Shown: positions 45,321 through 55,369 of the stretch, piece after piece
Layout: each line of letters begins with the position of its first letter
Numbering within the stretch: the first letter of the stretch is position 1
DNA from: Macropodus opercularis
Taxonomy: Eukaryota > Chordata > Actinopteri > Anabantiformes > Osphronemidae
DNA length: 64,000 nt
Reading direction: 5' to 3'
Assembly: GCA_030770545.1 (NCBI GenBank)
Contig: CM061096.1
Location: 15,853,501-15,917,500, forward strand
Program-made: the position numbers and the translations under genes
The notes under the pieces: model-generated
Database searches by the model: none
What the model was told of the DNA's origin: nothing
The model's input: only the letters and a program-made list of their open reading frames with translations

Positions 45321-46209
45321 TTCCCTGCTCTGCTACGCTTCACCACACTTTACACAGTCCTTCGGCTGATAGTCGTGATCAAATCAAGTAAGATGCGGCT
45401 GAAAACCTGCTAAACATGGAGAAATGGCTGAAATGAAGACGTCAGCATAGCTGCGCCGCTGTCAGGCACCACTTCACATTAAGTTAGGTTTAACCCATCA
45501 GTTACATATAATTAACAGAATCTCCAGAGGCCTCCGTCCTACTTTACGCTGTGTCAGACTGTGATTCAAGACCCTCTGTCCAGTTTGTTCAGTCTTGAAC
45601 CTTTAGTCACATCAATACAACAAGCAAACGTTGAGGAAGCCACAGCAGAAACAAACTGCAGGTACATGATTAACATGTTTTAATTTATTATCGTGATTTT
45701 GTTTTGTATTAAAACAATTTTGTATTACATCAACGTCCTCGTTGTACTTACCTCCTCTGGCAGAATCTGAATCTGACCATGGGGAAAACACAGTGAAGAT
45801 GTATATTAGGGCTGTTTCAACATACTGAAACTGATGATAACTGTCACGATCATTTATGTGACTGTAATTAATCAAACAAACACAATAAACAAAGGCTGTT
45901 GGTGTTTGTGCTCTGGGAGTTTTTTGTAAAAGTACAATAACCAGATTTTCTTACGTCGTAGAAGTGATGTAGAGAAAATGAATAAAATGTTGCACCTCAG
46001 CTTTAGCTGCTTTCCAGTCTTTATGCTAAGCTACGCCAACAGTCTAATGATTTCATTTTATTACTTTTATTTTGTGATAGTTGGGATTTGTCATATTTTA
46101 AAGATGATAAGTAAAGTAAATCACTTCAGCTTTAATGCCGCACATTTTACATTTTCCTATAAGTAAATTGTCTTCATCATCGGAGTTTCTGCTCAGGTTC
46201 GTTATATAA

Positions 46210-46539
46210 TTACATGATGTAATGTAAAGCTCCAACCAAGGGGTCAAAGGTCAGCTGGATCAGTGGGTGTGGATCAGACTTCAGCTGTGAACCGATCATC
46301 AACTCTCCCTGCTGTCTCGTGATCATCATCATCATCATCCAGCTTTCAGTGGTCGCCGTAGAAACAGTTGCTATGACACCCAATGCCAGCGAGTGATGCA
46401 GGTGTTCCAGGTGCAGAGGGTGCGTGGACTGAACCCTGCACGCTTGTGAGTGTTTGTGGACTTTTTCAGTGAACTGATCCAGTCTGGCTCTGACCCTCCT
46501 CTCCTCACTGCTCACTTCACCTTTATGAGCTGTTCCCAC
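46210..46539 (-). other. Possible unassigned coding exon
   Basis: On the minus strand a good acceptor (CATCTTTGTGCAG) precedes an open frame of about 109 codons reading VGTAHKGEVSSEERRVRARL and continuing with mixed, protein-like composition, a His/Leu stretch (LHLEHLHHSLALGV) and a Met run from the ATC repeat. It is not a family I recognise. It could be the last exon of a small or fish-specific gene, or chance. Confidence 0.25.
46321..46340. repeat. ATC microsatellite
   Basis: Six ATC units. Confidence 0.85.
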
Positions 46540-46902
46540 CTGCACAAAGATGTAACGTTAGCGTGAAGAAAGCTTAGTGATCCACGTAATAAATAAACAA
46601 ATCAGCAGCCGCCACCGTCCCTCATCTTCATTTGCGAAGCCGTTCTGTTCCAGCTCTCCCTCTGTGTTGTGAGGTTGCTTAGTATTGAGGATGTAGAATG
46701 AAAACATTTTCCGTCAGCGTTTAGCTGTTTGGTTCCATATTTGGATCAAACGCGGCTGAAGGGCTCGACGGAGCGGGAAGCAAAGCTTTCATTTCCATTG
46801 GATTCGGATCTTTTCTGCCTTTTACTACTGTTACATAAAAACACACGAGCTCCCGCTGTGCTTCATGCTCAGGTGGGAGTTTAGGGCTTCAACTGCACAA
46901 CT

Positions 46903-47085
46903 TCATTTAATTGTTCGATCTCTGAAAGAGAAGCTGGATCGGTGATGTTCTGAGGCTGCGGCGGAGCTGCCGCGGCCTTTGTTCTTTTTTGAAGGGCTCT
47001 TGTTGGGTTCTAGAGGAGCAGATTGACGGAACGAACAAACATCTGGCACGATCTGAATTTTTCTTTTACATCCTGATGATGTCAT
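46903..47085 (-). other. Possible small open reading frame
   Basis: An ATG-started frame of 60 codons reading MTSSGCKRKIQIVPDVCSFR, then a Lys/Ser-rich stretch (NKSPSKKNKGRGSSAAAS) and a normal stop. Composition is protein-like with a nuclear-signal-like basic patch, but no family is recognised. It lies on the same strand as, and just upstream of, the open frame at 46.2-46.5 kb. Confidence 0.2.
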
Positions 47086-47499
47086 CTGGAGGGTTTCCCC
47101 TGGTGGACGGTGTGAGAACCCATCCTTGGAGAGCCCCTGCGTTGCTTATGACTGTGTTAGAACAACTGATCAGTGCCTGCTTGTCCTGGCTACTGTGTCC
47201 CCAGGTCCCTGTGCTTCATTATCATAACAAACATTTCACTACACTGGAAGTTAATTGAAAAGTTCTGATTGAACGTCCAATTATAACTGTGGTCTTTCTG
47301 GAAACCCGAGTCCGGAGATGACTTCTACCTTCTCCGTCTTCTTTTAGACCATGTCTTTCATATTTATAGGAGGTTTACGAATGATTAAAAACGAGGCATG
47401 TTGCTCTCTCACCACCTTCTACCGTTGGGCTAAAGTGTTTCTTCATAACCTTGTGGTTTTGACCCCCTCCTCCCTCCTCTGGCCCTCTGCTCTAATTTG

Positions 47500-47806
47500 C
47501 GTGCGCGGTCTCACAGGAGCGGGCACGCACATTGGGGGCTCGGCCCTACGCAGAGGAGAGGGAGGGGGCGCGCCCGACTTAAAGCAGCGCGCCGTCCAGT
47601 GTTGATGTGTCGCAGATTTTAAAAAGTGAAGCAGGCAGCTGGAGTTTGGTTGGAGGCTCAACGCGCAGAACTGCTGTGCAGACCGAGCGAGCGCCGCCCT
47701 GGTTCTCTGGCGGGTCTTCCCTCCTTCAGCTGTTTTTATTTTCACTTCGACTGTGGAGCGGAGACACTTCGCGTCCTGTTTGGAGCGTGTGGAGCAGCGC
47801 GCAGCG
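47500..47806 (+). promoter_or_regulatory. GC-rich promoter and 5' UTR of cbx7
   Basis: CpG-dense sequence (gtgcgcggtc, gggcgcgcccg, cagcgcgccg) runs up to the start codon and continues into intron 1. No clear TATA box; TTAAAG near 47579 is the nearest AT-rich element. The transcription start is not visible. Confidence 0.55.
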
Positions 47807-50800
47807 ATGGAGCTGTCATCCATCGGAGACCAAGTGTTTGCAGTTGAGTCTATAACCAAGAAGAGAGTGAGGAAGGTAGGAAGAACAACTGCTCATGCAG
47901 TTGGCGTAACTTATATAACTTGTTTCCTGTGTTCCTGATCCCGGCGGAGACGTGTACGCTGTGTTCCCTCTCTGGTCCTCGCGCATAGGAAAACTAGGCT
48001 ACGCAGTTTGCCTGTACTTTACGCAGAAGACATGCGCCAGTGTGTGAAACGGCGTTTTACATCCTGCAACCTTCCTGTGCAGCGACTCAGGTGCTGCAGC
48101 GTCAACGTGTTTTGGAGAAGCCTACGCAGCTGTAGTAGAATGCGAAGAGGGGGTGTGTAGCCTGAAAACGGGTGTAGGGACGGAGTGCGGGGAGCTGCGC
48201 ACTTTATTTAGGCTACGAGAGCGAGCGGAGCGGTGTCGGACGGAAACTGCTGTGTAACGTGACGGAGCCGCGGGAGCCGCCGATCCGCGGCCGGAGACGC
48301 GGTGGAACCCGTGGACACCAAAACACGGAGCGTGGCGACATATGGCGACGTGTGCACATGGTTTCTGTGATGAACAGCAGAAGTGCGGCGTCACAATCCG
48401 AGGCTCATGTAATAATAATAACCGTTATTATTTGGCCTCAAACATCCCCGCGCATCATTAAAGTTGTTTGTTTCGGGCTCGCTCGGAGCCGAGAGCTGGT
48501 CGTTGCGCAACCGTCCGCTGTTTACATGTCCCCGTGGCCCCACCTCTCCGAGCCGGTGTAACCTTCTAGAAAGAGCCCGAAAAATCGCTCCTTTTTCTGG
48601 GAGGCCGGCTCGCGTGGCCATGTGCAGCGACGTCAGCTGCGACGCTCGGAGAGGAGCCGCCGTGTGGAGGCCACGCAGTCCGGCTGTCATTGACGTCATC
48701 CCCGAGAAAAACATCGTTTGAAAGGCAGAGAAAGATCCTCGACCCTCCCTCCTCGCTCCCTGCTCCCTCCCCGCGCGTTAAAGCCACAGTCTCCATTTTC
48801 CCCTTCTGGTGCGCGGTTGTGCAGATTTAAAGCGTGTGTGAATGTGCCCGTCTCCTCTCAAGCTGAGCCCCCTCCCTGCTCTGTGTCTCTCCGCAGGGGA
48901 ATGTGGAGTATCTACTGAAATGGCAGGGATGGCCCCCAAAGTGAGTAATCCTTGAGTCATCAGCTGGTGACCTCATCTCCTCAGTATAAACTCAGTAGCC
49001 TTTCAAAATAATCGTCTTCGAGGTCTTGATGCCTGAGCACCATGTTCTGAGACAGACATAGTAGTAGATCATTTGAATGTGTGTGTGTTTGCAGATACAG
49101 TACTTGGGAACCAGAGGACAATATCTTGGACCCTCGTCTGGTCCTGGCCTACGAAGAGAAGTGAGTAATAATAGAAGGTTTTTGCGCCTGCTCAGCACTT
49201 TTAGTTTTTTCCTGTTCTCACGGAGTTTCTCTTTGTCGCCGTGTCCCCTCCCTCCTTCTCTCTGTGACTCTCTCCCAGTCAGGAGAAGATCAGAGCTCTG
49301 GCCTATCGCAGGAAAGGCCTGAGACCCAGGAGGCTCGTCCTGCGGGTAGCGACACCTTTCTTCCACTCATACAGCCCCTTGTTATTCCGTCGGCTGGCAG
49401 GACTTGTTCGAGTGAAGGCACTTTCAGCTTAACTCTGATGAGGTTGGAGGTTCTGCTTAGTGGGAACAGACAGGTGACCTTTGAGTTGGAGCAGGTTTCT
49501 TATTGTGCGTTGTTGCTGTCAAGAGGTCACACTTCAGTTTAGTCTAAGACCGTGTGCAATGACTGGAAGCGACTTCTAATATTTACATAACGGAGCAGAT
49601 GGAGAAAAGGACCTTTGTATAGTCCTCATTTACATTAGCGCGGGAACTTACTTCTTGACAGCACCAGGGTGAATTTTATGCGGCGGCCAGGATGCAGAAC
49701 AAAACTTGAAAGTAGCACAGACGACACTAAATGCTTCTGGGAGCCTTTTGTTTAAACACAGCATGCGCAAAAGCCGTCCACAGCGTTTCCAGGGGGCACT
49801 AAGTAGTGATGGACACACTTGTTGCTATGGCGACTCATTGAGTCTATGATGGGGCCTCGTGTTGGTCGTTTGGGTTCGCAGCTTTAAGTACAGGAGTTAG
49901 ACAACGCTAACGTGTTACTGTGGAGGGAGCGTCTGGGCCCATGTCCACGGTAGAACCCGAACCGCTGTGTGAAGGTGTCTCACACTGAGAAAGCGTAGCA
50001 GCAGCAGAGATATGAGTTTCTGAGCTATTTATAGCCTCCATAGACCAGAATGTGATGCAACGTGAAGCACTGTTGCTTTCGAGTGAGGGACGGGATGTTG
50101 TCAGATACCTTTGCTCCTACATACTATCACTTTCACTAGTCGCTTGGCATACACCCTGTAAAAGTATGCACCAGCCAGTCACTGGGTTTTCCACCGCGTT
50201 CCGCCCCTGACTGGCTTTGTGGACCACAGTTCTGTTCCCGTATCAATCCTGCACCCTTTCTCTGCCCCAGAACGTCTTTGCCATGGACCTCCGCAGTGCC
50301 CACAAGATCGCAGAGAAGCCTCCGCCCCGGCTGCGTCTCTCCCTCACCCGCTCCATGAGCACGGACGTGGACCAGGGCGAGCGCGCCATGTACCGCCGAC
50401 CCTGCAGGAGGAGGATCAGGCACCGGGTGGTGGCGAAACGGGCGTCGTCCGTCAAACCCGTTTGTCCACTGAGGAAGGAGGAGAAGCCCGTGGAGGAGGA
50501 CTGGGGTGGCACCAGCGAAGAAGACAAGCACGAGTCTGAGAGCACCACAGAGGAGAGATGTGAAGACAGCGTTTACGGTTGGTTGGTCAAGCGAATCACT
50601 TATCGACAGTTACACAATCACACATCCAGTCTCTGAGCGCATTTCCCCACATCAGGTACACGAGCAGGTCTTAGCTCCAGACCAGGAAAAGGCTGCTACC
50701 ACTCTGAACCAGTTTTCTTGGCTGAACTTCTTTGGCAGTTGAAACTTGTAGGACAGGCTCTTAATCAAGCACTAAGCTTGAAAATGTCATTGCTGGAAAC

Positions 50801-51695
50801 ACAGGGTGGAGTTTCAGCCGCCAAAAATAAATAAGAATAAGATATTCTTTGTTTTTTAATAGTATTAAACACAATATAGTAATTATAGTAATAGTATACA
50901 CCTTTTTTACGATTACCATGGTTATGTGTGACATTCTCCTCTGGTACGACGCTTAGTTTGTCTGTACATCGTCCTTATCACAGTGATTCTGGACCTGGAT
51001 CAGTCCATCGCTCTCACTCCCCTCATATGCAATAACTGATGTGTATAGTCTGCATTTTGTGTATTTGCATCGTTTGTGTCCAGTTTCCACTTTAACAGTT
51101 CTTGTGCTTCGTCTGTGTTGTGTTGAACTCTCGTCCGAGTTCAACGTGAAATTTGTTTGCGTGAAGACACTTTACCAAAGCGTCTTTCCTCGTAGGCCAG
51201 TCAGAGTGCAGCTCTCCACCCCTGCTGGAGCGACAGGACTTGGAGATGGAGGTGGAGGAGAAGGCAGTCGCCGACCTGACAGTGGTAGGCACCGAAACCT
51301 GGGCTGACAGTCCAGGTGGGGGGACGACTGAAAGCAGAGAGAATCAAACATTTGCATGCAAACCAATGAAGGACAGTGTTTCAGCACGTGTGGCCGGAGC
51401 AGGAGATGCGGTTACCCTTAGCGACACGGCCGACCCCGGCGGAGGCAAGGAGGGCGTGGAGTCGGAGCGAAGCAACGGCGCTTCCGTGATAGTGAGGGTT
51501 CAGAGGAGCGGCGAGGCGGCGGGCGAGGCCGCCGTCGTCTGCTCGGCTGCAGAGGCGAAGGGCGACAATCAGAGCGTTACCTCCACGACGGCAGAGCATC
51601 CCGGGAAGGTGATCGTGACAGATGTGACCATCAACTCGCTGACAGTGACTTTTAAAGAAGCCATGATGGCTGAGGGCTTCTTTAAGGGCTACTGA
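47807..51695 (+). CDS. cbx7: Chromobox protein 7 (Polycomb PRC1 reader)
   Basis: Polycomb-group protein that binds trimethylated H3K27 and brings the PRC1 ubiquitin ligase to chromatin. Six coding exons: 47807-47875, 48897-48940, 49095-49160, 49279-49345, 50271-50577, 51196-51695; 1053 nt, 350 aa. The short 69/44/66/67-nt exons are the usual split of the CBX chromodomain. The chromodomain starts MELSSIGDQVFAVESITKKR and includes the aromatic-cage residues Phe11 (QVFAVES), Trp32 (KWQGWPPKYS) and Trp35, with NILDPRLVLAYEE following. FAMDLRSAHK matches the CBX7-type segment rather than CBX2/4/6/8. A basic patch RRPCRRRIRH and an acidic stretch (EEDWGGTSEEDKHESES) follow. The C-terminal Pc box, which binds RING1, is KVIVTDVTINSLTVTFKEAM then AEGFFKGY. 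The protein is about 100 residues longer than human CBX7 (251 aa), all between chromodomain and Pc box. The a or b copy cannot be told. Confidence 0.9.
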
Positions 51696-51834
51696 ACCCC
51701 GACAGTCAGAGAACCATAATTAGACTTGCCACTCATTTTCTACCTGTATATAGTCGTGTATGTGTCAGATAATTACATGTTTACAGAGCTACACTCATTT
51801 CCTACTGAGTTACGTGAAGACGTTAATGCCTTTG

Positions 51835-51840
51835 AATAAA
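51835..51840 (+). other. Proximal poly(A) signal of cbx7
   Basis: AATAAA 140 bases after the stop. Confidence 0.65.
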
Positions 51841-52678
51841 AATGAGTGGTAATTTTATTATTGTGGCTCATTTATTAAGATTAAGAGGAAGCAGGCCGTC
51901 GCAGAAAATGTGCTCACGTCATCTGTCACGATCCAGCTCACTAACGGATCGGTGGCAGGTTTCCTTCCCGGGGGACACCGGTGGTGAGGCCGCAGGCTCA
52001 GAGGTCCACTGTACTACTTCCATGCAGCTACTTTTCCACTCGCCCTCAGTGCTTTCCAGCCAGAAGTCGGTCTCACACCGGGACCTGTTTGTCGGGGCCT
52101 GTTTCAGACGCTCCTCTTTCTTACTGATGTTTTGTAACGATGTCGCTCTCCTCAGTATTCGCACAGAGCTAACCGCATGCCCCGTCTGTCTGTGCTGCAC
52201 GTGCACAATAGCCCTGTCCCGTGGTTTAGTGAGCAGGTTTATTTCTGTCACAAAAGAAATCAAACAAAGCTGAGGGAGTTCGTGCTTAGACGCTGCTTAG
52301 ATGACGTTCTGCTTTCCAAGGAAGATAGAAGCTCTAAAAGAAGAACGGTCGCGTTTGCCGCCTGTCTGTCCTTTTACTTTTCAAGTATGAAATGCTACCT
52401 GGTTCTATTTTTGTATTACCAATTGTTAGTCCACTCTTTTCTCTAGCCTTTCAAAAGAGCAGATATCATTTTACACCACCACTGTTAACACTGTGTAGAG
52501 TGATGTACACGGACGCAAACACCGTATGTTATGAAGGCTGTAGTGAGCTGTTATTTATTGCATGTCATATGTATAAGCTAAACTAACTTAATGTGTCTGA
52601 ATCAGTCTCTCTGTGACAAAAGTGAACTGTCAAACATGTCTTCTATCTACAAAATGATTTTTATTTGACTGCATTTCC

Positions 52679-52684
52679 AATAAA
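52679..52684 (+). other. Possible distal poly(A) signal of cbx7
   Basis: A second AATAAA about 0.98 kb after the stop; use of it would give a longer UTR. Between the two signals I see no gene. Confidence 0.4.
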
Positions 52685-52699
52685 TACCTACTACAATCA

Positions 52700-54853
52700 C
52701 TGCCTAGTGTGGTAATGACAGAACATTTTGTTTAGGCTTCTTTACGGTCTCACCTTACTGCCTTTGACTTTTAGTTTATTTACTTCTAACCTGTAGCAGA
52801 GAAACGAATAAGAAACATGCATCTATTTATTTTCACCACAACAATGCTGCTGACGCCTGGGTTTTCTCATCACAGTGCTGCGTGTCACCACTAGAGGACA
52901 TGTTGGTCTCATGGAAGACGAGTTCCCAGAAGTGGCGAAAGCAGGAAAACACAGACACTCAGTTCCATCATGTAGGACGGGAAAAGTAATAATGCAGCAT
53001 AATGGCACTTTGGAGGAGTAAACTGTCAGAATACCGTTATTTAATAAGCTGCATTAATTATGAGGGAACTGAAGGGAGGATTTTTCTGCTACCGTTATTC
53101 CGGTCACTCATCAAGTGCGGATGCTGACGGTGCTTCGCGGTGTCTGCTCTACTGTTGCATCTCTGAGGCCTTTTTATCCATTAGTGGTCGTATCGGTTGT
53201 TTCAGTTTTCAGCGTGTGGTGCTTTTACATCTCAGTCATTTGGGTTTTTTTTCTTTATTCGTTGGGGTTTCACATGTTTAGCTGTGTAGCGTTTGGTAGC
53301 GTTTTAAAATTGACAGACTTTTAAGGCGATTTTGGGAAACAGTTTGCATCTTTGAAATCAGCAGCTGTATCCTTGCATCATGACTGTTCTGTTGTGGGTT
53401 GGTGGAAATTGTAATACTTCATAAAGAATAACGCACAGGTACAAAGTTTAGCTGGAAACAAACGACACTAAGAATCCTGTCTACTATTTAAAAGTGTCAT
53501 GAAAATGCGGCTGAATCATCATCATACTTCATCAAACCCTTTTGTAATGGTCACTTTTCTTGTTGCCTGTGTCTCACAGCCACATGCAGGACACATGACT
53601 ATTGGTAATTTTTGTTTTATTATAAAAACAGTATCTGAGTCCACAGTTCGTTTCCTTTGTACAGTAAAAAATATTAAATAAACTCCCAAAGTTCTTAGCA
53701 GAAAGATAAAGAGGGTGGAGCTCGGGGGGCTAAAGGAGACCAACTTCTCCCAGAGGAGGAGGAAGAGGGATCAAAGTCCAAGGAAAGCAGCAAAGGGACG
53801 AGGCAGAAAGAAACGGAGGCATAACTGCTCACGTCTCCTCTGTTCTGTGCAACACAGTTCATTTGGATCAAAATCCTCGGTTTACTCCAAACAGTAGAAC
53901 CTGAAAAGAAAACCCACTAAAAAGATCCTGGCCCACCCGTTCCCAGCCCATGAACCCAAAACGTTACAGGCACACAGGTGTGCACCCCACCGTCTCACGC
54001 CTCCACGCGAGTGTCTAAGGAAGGGGGTGCACACACATTCGAGGGAGAGGATGCATGTTTGCGAGGGAGGAGCCCCCCCCTTCCAGCCTGGTCGATGCTG
54101 GATCGCGTCACAATGAGTCCGTTCAACATGTGAAACTCACAGCAGAGCCTCAACCACGGCAATAAAACACTGACGTTTAATTATTCCCACCCAACTAAAG
54201 ACCTCTACAGTTAAATGAAATATCCACTAGCCGCATTTAACAGTCAATAACAAAAATAGATTTCTATACGTTATAGCAGTGTCAGGGTGCGACACCCCAG
54301 CCCCCCCTCCACAAGAAAATAAATAAAGCAATCCAAACATTTAAAAAGGAAGAAATGCATCCTGTTTGTTAAAAATAATCCACACCACTCTGCAAAACAC
54401 AAACAGACTGAATGATGGAAAAAACATTAAACCATTTCCTCTTTAATACTTTTAAAATCTTAAAAACATTTCTTAAAAAAGGCAAGTATTTCTATTTACC
54501 CCCAACCAAAACCCCTGAAAATATCACCTTTCATGTTCTGTAAGAGGTGGAGGTGAGACGGCGCTGGAGAAACCGCCCCCCCGCCCTTTTGTCCTCAATT
54601 GGCAAAAAAAAAAAATATATTAACAGCAATAACTTACAATTCATTTATTCTAATTTATTTAACTACGGTTTGATTTATTGTTCATCTCCCATAGGAAGTT
54701 CAGTTCAATGCATCTTTATTGAAAACATTTTAAATAACATTTAATAATAGTATAAAAAGAAAGGCTAGGTAATAACAATAACACTGTCCTGGGTGAGTGC
54801 AGTTTGTGCAGAGAATCACAGAGCGCGTCAGCTCAGCCTTAACAGATTTTCTT
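52700..54853. other. cbx7-ep300 tail-to-tail interval and ep300 3' UTR
   Basis: No gene seen between 52.7 and 53.6 kb. The right part is ep300 3' UTR on the minus strand. Candidate poly(A) signals on that strand are AATAAA at 53621-53616 and several nearer the stop (around 54643-54720), so the UTR is between about 0.15 and 1.25 kb. Confidence 0.5.
53616..53621 (-). other. Candidate distal poly(A) signal of ep300
   Basis: AATAAA on the minus strand about 1.23 kb after the stop codon. Confidence 0.45.
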
Positions 54854-55331
54854 CTAAATGTTTAAGAGGTTGTTCATATTTTGGCCCAGTGGGTCCTGAC
54901 CGTTGCCCCCCGGCCCGTGGAGACCAGCCATGCCGCTTAGTTGGGACAACATGGCGTTCTGTTCTGACCCAAAATGCTCCATAGAGTTCTGCTGCTGCTG
55001 TTGGGCTGCCAGCTGTTGCTGTTGCTGTTGCTGAGGAGGGACCACCATTCCCGGGTGGTGCTGGTTCAGGTGGCCTGGGTGCGGGGACCCCGTCTGCATC
55101 TGGGGGGAGATGTGATGTGGCGAGGGCTGGGGCTGCATGCGCGGCGACGGGCTTGAGTGTGGCGGCTGCGACTGAGGTCTGGGAGAGGGCTGGGGTGACC
55201 GCACCTGATTAGCCAAGGAGCTGGGCAGCGCCTGGCCCTGCAGATGCGGGTGTGGAGACTGCGCCACTTGCTGCGGCTGCTGAGGGCTCATGGGATTGCT
55301 GTGCTGGGCTGGTGAGCCCCCAGGACCTAAA

Positions 55332-55369
<38 letters not shown>

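Larger units (their letters stand above)
43010..47806. other. Gene-poor interval between top3a and cbx7
   Basis: No established gene is recognised. It contains a degenerate repeat (43.33-43.64 kb), a CpG-rich island (43.92-44.16 kb), an 8-base tandem repeat (45.28 kb), an ATC microsatellite (46.32 kb), two unassigned minus-strand open frames (46.2-47.1 kb) and, from about 47.5 kb, the GC-rich promoter of cbx7. Confidence 0.55.
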
